Positions 17,259-25,186 of a stretch of 64,000 nt of DNA are shown one piece after another; within the stretch, counting starts at the first letter, position 1; each line of letters begins with the position of its first letter. Source of the stretch: 9FT-COMBO-48-23 sp963754385 (GTDB lineage Bacteria > Chloroflexota > Dehalococcoidia > GIF9 > UBA5629). The stretch covers positions 124,001 to 188,000 of the forward strand of contig CAVWGE010000005.1 in NCBI GenBank assembly GCA_963754385.1, read 5' to 3'. Position numbers and translations under genes: made by a program. The notes under the pieces were generated by a model. The model ran no database searches. It had not been told where the DNA came from and saw only the letters and a list, made by a program, of their open reading frames with translations.

Positions 17259-17310
17259 CCTCACCTTATTCCTCTCCCCTCGAGGGAGAGGTTAGGTGAG
17301 GGGGTCTCCA
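17259..17310. repeat. Family D hairpin repeat (CCCTCACC ... CTCTCCC)
   Basis: Reads CCCTCACC, ttatt, CCTCTCCCctcgaGGGAGAGG, ttA, GGTGAGGG: a nested palindrome. Related copies lie at 32541-32583 (CCCCTCTCCCCttcgaAAGGGGAGAGGG) and, split by an insertion, at 51.48-51.9 kb. Confidence 0.7.
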
Positions 17311-17363
17311 CTCAAGTTCTCATGGATAGCTCACGGCTATCTCGAGAAAAGACTGGCTAGCCC

Positions 17364-17519
17364 TCATTTGCTTTTCCCGGCGAGGTATTTCTCCGGTTTC
17401 TCGTCGAAAGCCTTCTTACAGCCTACCGAGCAGAAATAATATTTCTTTCCCTTGTAGTCAGAGGTAGCTGCAGCCTTTTTCTCATCCACCTGCATCTTGC
17501 ACACCGGGTCTATCGCCAT
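17364..17519 (-). CDS. YHS domain protein, possible independent internal start
   Basis: An in-frame ATG at 17519 inside the copA frame is preceded by AAGGAGGTGA at seven-base spacing from the GG core, a near-perfect ribosome site. The product would be a 51-residue YHS metal-binding protein (DPVCKM, then FCSVGC). YHS proteins are often encoded beside copper ATPases. Either a stop between the genes was lost or both forms are made. The sequence alone cannot decide. Confidence 0.45.
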   Translation of the reverse strand: MAIDPVCKMQVDEKKAAATSDYKGKKYYFCSVGCKKAFDEKPEKYLAGKSK

Positions 17520-20024
17520 CCTCTCACCTCCTTCCATTAGTTTCTCAAACTTAACCGCCTTGAAAGTCCTCAGCCGCAATGAGTTGGACACCACAGTTAC
17601 AGAACTAGCCGCCATTGCCAAAGCCGCCAGCATCGGATTCAGGAAACCGTAATTGCCGAAAATGAAATGCAGCCCGGAAGGAATGCCGGTGCGGCCAAAA
17701 AACAGATACAACACGCCGGCAGCCACCGGTATCAGTATTACGTTATAGGCAAACGCCCAGAAGAGGTTTTGTTTTATGGTGCTCATAGTGCGTTTGCTTA
17801 GTGATATGGCGGTCACAATGCCGCTCAAATCGCCGCTGATGAGTGTAACATCGCCGGTTTCCATGGCCACATCGGTGCCAGTGCCTATGGCGATGCCAAC
17901 GTCTGCCTGAGCCAGTGCCGGGGCATCGTTTATGCCGTCGCCGACCATAGCCACCACCTTACCCTCATCCTGTAACCTTTTGACCTCTGCCGCCTTATTC
18001 TCAGGCAAGACCTCAGCCAATACTCGGTCAATGCCTGCTTCCCGGGCAATGGCTTCGGCGGTACGAGTGTTGTCGCCGGTTATCATCACCACCTCAATGT
18101 TCAACTTGTGCAATGCTTCAACTGCCTCTTCGGCATCTGGCTTAAGAGTATCAGCCAGGGCAATCATGCCAGCCGCCTTGCCGTCCACACTGAAGAACAA
18201 CACTGTTTTGCCTTCGTTCCAGAGCCGCTCTGCCTCTTTAGCCAGGCCATCCAGTGAAATCCTTCTATCCCTAATCAGGGCAAGGTTGCCCATCAAAAGG
18301 CTTTTACCATCCACCTTAGCCTCCACCCCATGTCCCGGCATAGCCTTAAAATCCGAAGCCTTGGATAATTCTAGATTCTTCTCCGAGGCTGCTTTGACTA
18401 TGGCCTGAGCCAGCGGATGTTCTGAATCATGCTCAACCGAAGCTGCCAACCGCAGGACTTCAGCTTCAGCAAAAGATGGTGAACCGATTATATCGGTAAC
18501 CATAGGTTCACCACGGGTGAGAGTCCCAGTTTTGTCCAGCAGCACAGAATTTATCTTATGTGCCCTCTCCAGAGCTTCTCCGCTCCTGATGAGTACGCCG
18601 TTCTCGGCTCCCTTGCCGGTGCCGACAATGATAGCTGTCGGCGTAGCCAGCCCCAGTGCGCAAGGGCAGGCAATGATAAGCACAGCTACAAAATTGAGCA
18701 GGGCGTAGGTAAGTGTCGGCTGCGGCCCCAGGAAAAACCATATTATGAAGGTGAGTACGGCAATGCCGATTACAGCGGGCACAAAGTAGCTGGCAATGAC
18801 ATCAGCCAGGCGTTGAATAGGCGCTTTACTTCCCTGCGCCTCCTCGACCAGCCTGATAATCCGAGCCAGCGTGGTATCCTTGCCCACTCTCGTCGCCTCG
18901 AATTGAAAACTACCCATCTTGTTGATAGTACCGCCGATGACCGTGTCACCAACCTTCTTGTCCACGGGGATGCTCTCCCCGGTTATCATAGATTCATCGA
19001 TGCTGGAATAGCCCTGGCGGACAACACCATCGACGGGTATCCGCTCACCTGGCCGCACCAGTATAAGGTCTCCAACCTGCACATCATCCACAGAGACCTC
19101 CGACTCCTTGCCATCGCGGATAACGGTGGCTGTTTTCGGCTTGAGACCGATGAGCTTCTTAATGGCTTCCGAGGTCTGTCCTCTGGCTCTGGCCTCCAGG
19201 AAACGACCCAGCAAAATCAGGGCTATTATCACGGACGCGGTATCGAAATAGAGGCCGGGCTCAATACCCGCCGTAGCAAAGAGGCTGGGGAAGAGGACAG
19301 CCGTCACGCTGTAGAGATAAGCCGCTGAGGTACCCACGGCTATCAGCGTGTTCATATCGGCAGTTCGGTGCCTCAGTGCTCCCCACATCCCCTTATAAAA
19401 TCGCCACCCTGTCCAGAATTGCACCGGCGTAGCCAATGCCCAGAGCAGATAAGGCTTCCACGGGAAACCAGGCATCAAGCTCAGCACCATAATCACCGCC
19501 GCTAGGACACCAGCGAAGATGACCCTGTTCCTGAGTACACGTATCTCGCGCTGAGCAGCGGTGGTAACATCCTCAAGCGTGGCAGCCTCTGCCCCCAGTC
19601 CGTAACCGGCCTCTTCAACCGCACGTCGCATATCAGCCACATCAGTGCCCTCAGCATACTCAACCGTGGCTTTCTCCGAAGCTAAGTTGACGTTGGCTGA
19701 AATAACCCCAGGCACACTGGAGAGAGCTTCTTCCACACGGGCGACACAAGATGCGCAGGTCATCCCACTTACCGGGAATATAGACTTCTTGGTCGCTACC
19801 TTATAACCCAATTCCGAGATGGTTTTCGCAATCTCGGCGAGGTCAACCTTAGAGGGGTCATACTCTACGGATGCCTTTTCCGAGGCAAAGCTAACATCGG
19901 CTTTTTCCACGCCGGGAGTCTGCGCAAGCCCCTTCTCAATAGTAGCGGCACAGGTAGTACAGGTCATGCCGGTGACATGTATCTTGGCCTTCTCAGATTT
20001 CTTGGAGTTTGACTTTTCAACCAT
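17364..20024 (-). CDS. copA: Copper-type P1B ATPase with C-terminal YHS domain
   Basis: An 886-residue metal-exporting ATPase. Two N-terminal HMA domains carry GMTCTTC (Cys22/25) and GMTCASC (Cys90/93). Then come the actuator TGES loop, the membrane CPC metal motif (ACPCALGLATP), the phosphorylation site DKTGTLTRG, the SEHPLAQA motif with its HP pair, and GDGINDAPALAQADVG. These define a Cu+ exporter. After the last helix the frame runs on into a YHS domain (836-886) with the DPVCKM and YYFCSVGC cysteines. An AAGGAGGTGA sits just before the in-frame ATG of the YHS part, so it may also be made separately. Confidence 0.92.
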   Translation of the reverse strand: MVEKSNSKKSEKAKIHVTGMTCTTCAATIEKGLAQTPGVEKADVSFASEKASVEYDPSKVDLAEIAKTISELGYKVATKKSIFPVSGMTCASCVARVEEALSSVPGVISANVNLASEKATVEYAEGTDVADMRRAVEEAGYGLGAEAATLEDVTTAAQREIRVLRNRVIFAGVLAAVIMVLSLMPGFPWKPYLLWALATPVQFWTGWRFYKGMWGALRHRTADMNTLIAVGTSAAYLYSVTAVLFPSLFATAGIEPGLYFDTASVIIALILLGRFLEARARGQTSEAIKKLIGLKPKTATVIRDGKESEVSVDDVQVGDLILVRPGERIPVDGVVRQGYSSIDESMITGESIPVDKKVGDTVIGGTINKMGSFQFEATRVGKDTTLARIIRLVEEAQGSKAPIQRLADVIASYFVPAVIGIAVLTFIIWFFLGPQPTLTYALLNFVAVLIIACPCALGLATPTAIIVGTGKGAENGVLIRSGEALERAHKINSVLLDKTGTLTRGEPMVTDIIGSPSFAEAEVLRLAASVEHDSEHPLAQAIVKAASEKNLELSKASDFKAMPGHGVEAKVDGKSLLMGNLALIRDRRISLDGLAKEAERLWNEGKTVLFFSVDGKAAGMIALADTLKPDAEEAVEALHKLNIEVVMITGDNTRTAEAIAREAGIDRVLAEVLPENKAAEVKRLQDEGKVVAMVGDGINDAPALAQADVGIAIGTGTDVAMETGDVTLISGDLSGIVTAISLSKRTMSTIKQNLFWAFAYNVILIPVAAGVLYLFFGRTGIPSGLHFIFGNYGFLNPMLAALAMAASSVTVVSNSLRLRTFKAVKFEKLMEGGERMAIDPVCKMQVDEKKAAATSDYKGKKYYFCSVGCKKAFDEKPEKYLAGKSK

Positions 20025-20043
20025 GGCAGAGCGACTTCCTAAA

Positions 20044-20415
20044 TTAAGCTCTTATCATCGTCAACATCATCTTGAACTTTTTAATTGCCTTCAGGGCATG
20101 TGGCTGATTAGACGGCATTATAACTATTTCGCCTTGCTTTACCCGGAAGGGTTTTCCGGAGATGGTGATTTCCGCTTCGCCATCGAAGACATAAACCAGA
20201 GCATCGAAAGGTGCCGTATGTTCACTCAGCCCCTGCCCCTGGTCAAAAGCGAATAGAGTTACCGTCCCGGTCTTCTTGCTCACTATCTCCCGGCTGACCA
20301 CAGAGCCATCCTGGTAGTCCACCAGTTCAGCCAGTTTTGCAACCTGTGCTTCAAGTCCGCCTTCGATATGCTCCATATTCTCAGCCCTGCTGGATTTAAT
20401 CTTTCCAACTGACAC
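20044..20415 (-). CDS. Cupin-domain protein
   Basis: A 123-residue single-domain cupin. Residues about 60-110 show the two cupin motifs, SEHTAPFDALVYVFDGEAEI (read as EHTAPFDALVYVFDG) and GEIVIMPSNQPHALKA. The metal-binding His residues are partly present (His66, His106). Small cupins of this type often bind metal or sense small molecules. It lies 19 bases upstream of the copper ATPase gene in the same direction, and the two are probably cotranscribed. Confidence 0.85.
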   Translation of the reverse strand: MSVGKIKSSRAENMEHIEGGLEAQVAKLAELVDYQDGSVVSREIVSKKTGTVTLFAFDQGQGLSEHTAPFDALVYVFDGEAEITISGKPFRVKQGEIVIMPSNQPHALKAIKKFKMMLTMIRA

Positions 20416-20421
20416 AGGGCT

Positions 20422-20727
20422 TCATCCTAGTTCAACGCTGATGTCTATGCTGTCAATATCATCTACATCTTTCAGCGAAGAAATCATGCCGACCAGGGTA
20501 TTGGAAATAATGTCGTTTGGAAACGGAGTAAGTGGAATATCTTTGCCATTGACGGTGATTTCAACATTGCCTTTTTTTTGGTGAATCTCCAGACTCTTTA
20601 CGTCCTCTGTGCCTTTGAGCGAGGAAACCATACCCACTGAAATCCGAGCAAAAAATTCCTCGACGAAAGGATTCATATCCATTGCTTTTTTGTTTACCTT
20701 AAGTGTTGCTTTAAAACTTTCCTTCAT
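20422..20727 (-). CDS. Conserved hypothetical protein with internal duplication
   Basis: A 101-residue soluble protein that I cannot assign. It has an internal repeat: VGMVSSLKGTEDVKSLEI (residues 32-49) and VGMISSLKDVDDIDSIDI (79-96), each probably a helix plus a beta strand. A GAGGTACGAA precedes the ATG. It lies six bases upstream of the cupin gene, so it belongs to the cupin-copA operon. Its role is unknown. Confidence 0.6.
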   Translation of the reverse strand: MKESFKATLKVNKKAMDMNPFVEEFFARISVGMVSSLKGTEDVKSLEIHQKKGNVEITVNGKDIPLTPFPNDIISNTLVGMISSLKDVDDIDSIDISVELG

Positions 20728-20784
20728 TTCGTACCTCCACGCCTTTGATAATTTACACTATTCGCCGTCATTGCTTCGAGGTGT

Positions 20785-20822
20785 TCAATCTGAGCCAGAT
20801 TCTTCGCTGCGCTCAGAATGAC
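20785..20822. repeat. Family B repeat (TTCTTCGCTGCGCTCAGAATGACA)
   Basis: A short dispersed repeat in the gap between the flavodiiron gene and the duplicated hypothetical gene. Its core AGATTCTTCGCTGCGCTC then AGAATGACA recurs at 40.33, 46.4-46.5 and 46.65 kb, and its end at 60.07 kb. Confidence 0.65.
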
Positions 20823-20847
20823 AAGACGAAGCGCTTGCAATTACGAG

Positions 20848-22032
20848 TTAAACAAAACCATGCTCCTTGTGCTTCTGGGCAATGGCCTCAGCCAGATTAT
20901 CTAAAGCCTTGAAATCAGCCTCTCTAGGGTATCCCTTAATTAGCACCGGTTCCAGCAATTCCACTTTCAGGTTAGGCAGGAGTGAGGTCAGTTGTTCCAG
21001 AGTCTTGCCTCCCCAGCCGTAGGAACCGATAATCGAGGCAAACTTCAAATTCGGCCTAAGAGCGTTTGCCAGGAAAGCAGCGTAAACAGCATTTGGGTGT
21101 GGTCCGGCTAAAACAGTAGGCGTCCCGATAACAACCGTCGCCGCATCAACCAATGACATCGCCAGTTTGCCAAGGTCAGTAACTGTTAGGTCGAACTGTT
21201 TCACCGTCACACCCCTCTGAGCTAAAGCTTCAACAAAATATACCACCATCTTGCGGGTGCTGCCATGCATTGAAACATAGGGCAACACCACGATATTCTT
21301 AGGCTCATCGAATGCCCAGCTATGATAAGCCTTAATAATAAACTCCGGCTTATCGTACATAGGCCCATGGCTGGGAGCGATAATGTCAATCTGGTAGTCC
21401 TTTATTTTCTCCAGGTTTTTCTGGATAATCGTTCGGAAGGGCATCATGATTTCGGCATAATATCTCTTGGCCGCCTCGTACACTTGCCCTTCATCGGTCA
21501 CATACAGGTCGGTTGTAGTCAGATGGGAGCCGAAGAAATCGCAAGAGAATAGAATTCTTTCTTCTCTCAAGTAGGTCACCATGGTCTCCGGCCAGTGAAC
21601 CCACGGCGTATAAATGAACTCCAGTGTCCTGTCTCCCAGCGAAATAGTCTCTTTATCCTCGACAGTTATGACCCTGTCCTCCGGAATCAAAAGCAGGTCT
21701 ACAAGCATCCCTTTGCATTTGGGCGTGCAAACAACCTTGACCTTAGGATATTTTCCGAGGACCCAGGGGATGCTGCCGGAATGGTCCTGTTCGGCATGAT
21801 GAGCCACCAGATAATCTATATCTTTGACCTTAAGTTCATTCAGATGATTTTCCAGCACCTGCTCCATAGTCGGGTCCACCGTGTCCAGGAGAGCCGTCTT
21901 TTCGCTGCCCTTAATCAGATACGAGTTGTAGCTGGTGCCATCGGGAAGCGGTATAAGTGAATCGAAAAGCCGCCTATCCCAATCAATCGCTCCTACACAG
22001 TAAATCCCACGCCTTATCTCCCTCGGTTTCAT
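20848..22032 (-). CDS. Flavodiiron protein (A-type flavoprotein, FprA)
   Basis: A 394-residue soluble enzyme that reduces O2 to water or NO to N2O. The metallo-beta-lactamase-like half holds the diiron ligands HAEQDH (His79, Glu81, Asp83, His84), HWPETM, CDFFGSH and PSHGPMY. The C-terminal flavodoxin half (about 250-394) shows VVLPYVSMHGSTRKM for FMN binding, read as SMHGSTRKM. No extra C-terminal module is fused. It stands in the same leftward run as rubredoxin and flavin reductase genes, the expected electron donors. Confidence 0.95.
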   Translation of the reverse strand: MKPREIRRGIYCVGAIDWDRRLFDSLIPLPDGTSYNSYLIKGSEKTALLDTVDPTMEQVLENHLNELKVKDIDYLVAHHAEQDHSGSIPWVLGKYPKVKVVCTPKCKGMLVDLLLIPEDRVITVEDKETISLGDRTLEFIYTPWVHWPETMVTYLREERILFSCDFFGSHLTTTDLYVTDEGQVYEAAKRYYAEIMMPFRTIIQKNLEKIKDYQIDIIAPSHGPMYDKPEFIIKAYHSWAFDEPKNIVVLPYVSMHGSTRKMVVYFVEALAQRGVTVKQFDLTVTDLGKLAMSLVDAATVVIGTPTVLAGPHPNAVYAAFLANALRPNLKFASIIGSYGWGGKTLEQLTSLLPNLKVELLEPVLIKGYPREADFKALDNLAEAIAQKHKEHGFV

Positions 22033-22044
22033 ACTGCTCCTCCT

Positions 22045-22434
22045 TTAATACTCCAGTAGTCTCCTCTCGCCCTCGATCTTCTTTATATCCGTTATATCCT
22101 GGCTAACTTCCAATGTGCCCAGATATTTGCCTGTCTTGTCCCGCACGGCAAAATATCTTATATATACCTTTCTTCCCTTGAGGTCTATCCAGAATTCGGC
22201 TGAATCTCTTTTGTCGCTCTTAAAGTCGGCCAATATCTGGTTTACTTTGTCCACACTGTGCTTTGGATGACAATGCTGAACTGATTTCCCGACCACCGAA
22301 AGCGGGCGTTTAAATAGTCTGGTTTCATGCTTGTTCCAAAACCTGACTAAGTCGTTCTCATCAGCAAAGGAAACCTCTACAGGTAGTGCCTCGAATATCC
22401 CCGCTAGCTGTTCTTTGTTCAGGTTTTCTATCAT
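22045..22434 (-). CDS. PAS-domain protein (DUF438-type PAS)
   Basis: A 129-residue single PAS domain with FEALPVEVSFADENDLVRFW, then VGKSVQHCHPKHSVDKV, a FWIDLKGRKVYIRYFAVRD segment and GTLEVSQDITDIKKIEGERR. This type occurs at the C-terminus of DUF438 proteins and often binds haem or another sensor ligand; the His-rich HCHPKH is notable. No output domain follows. It lies 12 bases from the fprA start in the same operon, so it may sense redox or NO for it. That last point is inference. Confidence 0.82.
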   Translation of the reverse strand: MIENLNKEQLAGIFEALPVEVSFADENDLVRFWNKHETRLFKRPLSVVGKSVQHCHPKHSVDKVNQILADFKSDKRDSAEFWIDLKGRKVYIRYFAVRDKTGKYLGTLEVSQDITDIKKIEGERRLLEY

Positions 22435-22440
22435 TACTTT

Positions 22441-22605
22441 TTATGCCTCCACTTTTTCAAACTGGTCTTTGGTAGCGCCGCAGACAGGACATACCCAATC
22501 ATCCGGTATCTTTTCAAAAGGTGTGCCCGGCTTTATACCACCGTCGGGGTCACCCAGCTCGGGGTCATAAATGTAGCCGCAAACTGTGCACTTGTATTTC
22601 GCCAT
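22441..22605 (-). CDS. Rubredoxin
   Basis: A 54-residue rubredoxin with one FeS4 centre: KCTVCGYIY (Cys6, Cys9) and DDWVCPVCGATK (Cys39, Cys42). The ATG has an AAGGAGG 11 bases upstream. The same frame is open before the ATG and reads EEKKEAAPK back to the end of the flavin reductase gene in another frame, so this may be the severed C-terminal domain of an Hrb-like protein. As an electron donor to the flavodiiron protein or rubrerythrins it fits the operon. Confidence 0.95.
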   Translation of the reverse strand: MAKYKCTVCGYIYDPELGDPDGGIKPGTPFEKIPDDWVCPVCGATKDQFEKVEA

Positions 22606-22630
22606 TTTCGGTGCTGCCTCCTTTTTCTCT

Positions 22631-23131
22631 TCAAATGTATACCGGGGCTGTCTTAGGAGTAGTGCCCCGCTTAACGTCATGATAATAAGCGTAAGTCATC
22701 GGCTCCCCTTCTTTGACCACATCCGCCGCCACAATCTCTCCTATAAAGATGGTATGGGTGCCAACTTCTATTTGATTAATTACCTTAGCTTCAAGATAAG
22801 CCAGAGTATTGTCGAGCACTATCGGCGCTCCTGTCTCGCCCAGCTTATAATTAATGCCTTTGAGTTTATCTACATCCCTACCTGACTTGAAGCCAAAGCC
22901 ACCGATAAAACTTAAAGGCGTATCCTGCGACAGAATTGAGACCGTAAATACCTTACTCGTAGAGACAAACTCGTTAGTTAGATTTTGCTTATTGAGAGCC
23001 ACAGCGATAACAGGTGGCTCAGCACAAACCTGAAAGACTGTATTGGCAATCTGTCCGTTCAGCTTGCCATCTTTTTGGGAACATACAACATACAGACCGT
23101 AACCCAGTTTGTGAAGCGCTTTTAGATTCAT
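22631..23131 (-). CDS. Flavin reductase-like, FMN-binding split-barrel protein (Hrb-like)
   Basis: A 166-residue protein of the flavin reductase family: LHKLGYGLYVVCSQKDGKL, QIANTVFQVCAEPPVIAVALN (in parts), VFTVSILSQDTPLSFIGGFGFKSG, and the end MTYAYYHDVKRGTTPKTAPVYI in parts. The ending is the one found in high-molecular-weight rubredoxin (Hrb), where a rubredoxin domain follows. Here the frame stops at ATT TGA; with one T removed it would read on through EEKKEAAPKMAKYKC into the rubredoxin. Hrb passes electrons from NAD(P)H to flavodiiron protein, which is encoded nearby. Confidence 0.9.
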   Translation of the reverse strand: MNLKALHKLGYGLYVVCSQKDGKLNGQIANTVFQVCAEPPVIAVALNKQNLTNEFVSTSKVFTVSILSQDTPLSFIGGFGFKSGRDVDKLKGINYKLGETGAPIVLDNTLAYLEAKVINQIEVGTHTIFIGEIVAADVVKEGEPMTYAYYHDVKRGTTPKTAPVYI

Positions 23132-23149
23132 AAACTATCCCCCTGTCGA

Positions 23150-23680
23150 TTAACCGCCATCCAGGGAATGATGCTCAACCTTTCGAAACCATCCCGCCGG
23201 GTCAATAAGGTACTCACGATAGTCAACTAAAGTCAGATAGTGACCTCTCTCTTCAGCAGCCAGTGAAGTATAGAGTTTTTTCTCGGCATCATAGGCAGCT
23301 TTCTTACCCCGGCTGCTGTAGAATTTCTCAGTCTTGTTCTCCATCTCCATAGCTTTAGCTATGGTGTCAAGCTCAGTGCTAGCCGGCTTCACAGTAGGGC
23401 CGGCTGTTCTCATCGCTTCGGAGAAAAAGGTGTTAAGTATGTCACCTCTTCGAGGCTGAATGTCAACATCAGGCCAGGCCTTTCCGCTTTTCAAAGAGCT
23501 ATATATGGCTTCAAACCTCTGCCGGTGCTTATCCTCCTCAGCAGCTAACCATTCAAAAAACTCTTTTCCTACCCTATTACTGCTTTCTTGACTAGCTCTC
23601 TGGTAGTATTCCTTGCCATCGATCTCCATCTGAATGGCAAACTGAACCGCTTTAATGGTTCTAGACTGCTCGCGTTCCAT
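23150..23680 (-). CDS. Rubrerythrin-like ferritin-family protein
   Basis: A 176-residue four-helix diiron protein without rubredoxin domains. Motifs are AIQMEIDGKEYYQRA, AAEEDKHRQRFEAIY, AMEMENKTEKFY and AAEERGHYLTLVDYREYL, giving the E...ExxH pairs of both helix pairs. It is likely a peroxide or oxygen reductase or iron-handling protein fed by rubredoxin. It lies between flavin reductase and rubrerythrin, with 13-18 base gaps, in one operon. Confidence 0.88.
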   Translation of the reverse strand: MEREQSRTIKAVQFAIQMEIDGKEYYQRASQESSNRVGKEFFEWLAAEEDKHRQRFEAIYSSLKSGKAWPDVDIQPRRGDILNTFFSEAMRTAGPTVKPASTELDTIAKAMEMENKTEKFYSSRGKKAAYDAEKKLYTSLAAEERGHYLTLVDYREYLIDPAGWFRKVEHHSLDGG

Positions 23681-23693
23681 ATCACATCCTTTC

Positions 23694-24302
23694 TCAGTCT
23701 ATCGCCTTGAACTGGCTCTTAGGAGCACCGCAGACAGGGCATTCGTCAGGCAGAAGACCGTCAGAGACATAGCCGCATACTTGGCAAACATAGTAAGTAG
23801 TCTCCCTTTCCGCCATTAGATGCTGCATAGCTTTTTTATAAAGCTTCCCGTGACCCTGTTCAACATCCCGTGCATGGCTAAAGCTCAAAGCAACATCGGG
23901 AGCATCTTCCTCGTTCGCTTCGGCAATAAAGCGAGGGTACATCTTAATCGAAGCCAGGTTTTCCCTTTGGAAAGCAGCATCCAAATTCTCCTGAGTGCTT
24001 CTCACAAGTTCTAGAAACATCAGATTGTTATAAGCATGAACCTCTTCGGCAGCAGCAACAGCGCGGAATAGCTTAGCCATCTGCGGAAGACCTTCCTCCT
24101 CTGCTTTTCTGGCAAAAGCCAGATTGCGGATAGTGGCTTGAGATTCGCCGATGAAACCTTCCTTCAGATTCTGCCATGTCTTAGCGCCCCCGACTGTAGG
24201 CTGATAGGTAACGAATTTCTCCTTTTCCGAATCGCAAACCGGACAATGAGCTGGGGCTGATTCACCAAGATCGACATGTTGGCATACAGTACATCGCCAC
24301 AT
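23694..24302 (-). CDS. Rubrerythrin with N- and C-terminal rubredoxin-like domains
   Basis: A 202-residue peroxide-reducing enzyme. An N-terminal FeS4-type knuckle pair (Cys4, 7, 20, 23) is followed by a ferritin-like diiron domain (about 35-165; KAEEEGLPQMAKLFRAVAAAEEVHA in parts, FIAEANEEDAP, DVEQGHGKLY) and a C-terminal rubredoxin-like module (YYVCQVCGYVSDG, DECPVCGAPK). Two FeS4 modules on one chain are less common than the usual single C-terminal one. The electrons probably come from the rubredoxin and flavin reductase encoded downstream. Confidence 0.9.
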   Translation of the reverse strand: MWRCTVCQHVDLGESAPAHCPVCDSEKEKFVTYQPTVGGAKTWQNLKEGFIGESQATIRNLAFARKAEEEGLPQMAKLFRAVAAAEEVHAYNNLMFLELVRSTQENLDAAFQRENLASIKMYPRFIAEANEEDAPDVALSFSHARDVEQGHGKLYKKAMQHLMAERETTYYVCQVCGYVSDGLLPDECPVCGAPKSQFKAID

Positions 24303-24310
24303 AATTCCTC

Positions 24311-24541
24311 CTAGCCTGACTTTCTCACAAAGACCCGATAAACTCCTTTTTCTTCCTCGATTCCCAGGAGCTCGTTGCCTGTCGTCTTACACCAACTGGG
24401 CATATCCTGTTTTATACCCGGATCATCGGATAGAACTTCCAACACCTGCCCTGGTTTTAACTCCTTCATTTTCTTGGCAGTATGAGCAATAGGCATTGGG
24501 CAATAAAGTCCAACGCAATCCAAAGTCTCATCTGCTTTCAT
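24311..24541 (-). CDS. TusA/SirA-like sulfur carrier protein
   Basis: A 76-residue protein with the family motif CPMPI (Cys14) after LDCVGLY, an extra Cys9, and DDPGIKQDMPSWCKTTGNELL. The conserved CPxP cysteine carries persulfide sulfur in relays from cysteine desulfurases. ATG at 24541 with GAGAAAGG upstream is chosen over the longer frame. Its place next to IscU- and IscS-like genes suggests a sulfur-trafficking role here. Confidence 0.9.
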   Translation of the reverse strand: MKADETLDCVGLYCPMPIAHTAKKMKELKPGQVLEVLSDDPGIKQDMPSWCKTTGNELLGIEEEKGVYRVFVRKSG

Positions 24542-24570
24542 CCTTTCTCTCCCAAATAGTAATGTTCGTC

Positions 24571-24771
24571 CTACTTTTTCTTCCCTTTTTTCAACGGCGC
24601 GCCACATTCAGGACATACAGCAGCTTTTTCATCCGGCACAACAATTTGACAACTCACACAATAGCTGAAAACTGCTCCGCAAGCGTGACATAAGGGGCAG
24701 CTAGCGATAACCTCCTCTTCACAGTAAGGGCAAAGGCATTTTACCTCTTTTTTATCCTTCTTCTTCTTCAT
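24571..24771 (-). CDS. Small zinc-ribbon protein
   Basis: A 66-residue basic protein with five CxxC-type pairs (CLCPYC, CPLC, CHAC, CVSC, CPEC), enough for two or more zinc sites. Lys-rich ends suggest nucleic-acid or protein contact. It overlaps the end of the IscU-like gene by 20 bases, with GAGAGGAAC before the start, so it is translationally linked. No specific function can be assigned. Confidence 0.65.
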   Translation of the reverse strand: MKKKKDKKEVKCLCPYCEEEVIASCPLCHACGAVFSYCVSCQIVVPDEKAAVCPECGAPLKKGKKK

Positions 24772-25180
24772 GTTCCTCTCCTTTCTCTGCCAGACCTTCG
24801 ATTTTGATTCCCTTCTTTTGGGCATAATCACGAATTGCCTGCTGCAGCGCCTGAGCCCCCAAATTAGAGCAATGGTATTTGTTCTTAGGCAAACCTTCTA
24901 ATTCTTGAGCGACCAGGCTGGGTGTGATTTTTACAGCCTCTTCCAGCGTCTTACCCTTTGCCATCTCGCTGGTTATGCTGGAAACGGCAACCGCAGCCCC
25001 ACAGCCAAAAGTCTGAAATTTAACGTCTTCAAGACGGTTATCCTTCACCTTGATATAGAATGTCATCATATCCCCACAGACCGGGTTGCCTACCTCACCG
25101 ATACCATCGGCATCCTTAATCTCGCCGACATTGCGAGGATTCATAAAATGGTCCATCACCTTTTCACTGTACATCGGCAT
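24752..25180 (-). CDS. NifU/IscU-type Fe-S cluster scaffold
   Basis: A 142-residue scaffold protein with the three conserved cysteines, GNPVCGD (Cys35, with Asp37), FGCGAAVAVSS (Cys60) and KYHCSNLG (Cys104), and the usual start MYSEKVMDHFMNPRN. It assembles Fe-S clusters from sulfur and iron. The C-terminus is an acidic Glu tail. It lies six bases after the IscS-like gene, its normal partner; that partner lacks its PLP lysine, which changes how sulfur might be supplied. Confidence 0.93.
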   Translation of the reverse strand: MPMYSEKVMDHFMNPRNVGEIKDADGIGEVGNPVCGDMMTFYIKVKDNRLEDVKFQTFGCGAAVAVSSITSEMAKGKTLEEAVKITPSLVAQELEGLPKNKYHCSNLGAQALQQAIRDYAQKKGIKIEGLAEKGEEHEEEEG

Positions 25181-25186
25181 ATTACT

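Noticed and set aside
18558..19328. 256-codon plus-strand frame inside copA
   Set aside because: A shadow of the ATPase gene; no domain or start signal.
22605..22680. Longer N-terminus for the rubredoxin (start at 22680)
   Set aside because: The extension overlaps the conserved end of the flavin reductase gene in another frame; it is better explained as a frameshift trace than as a start.
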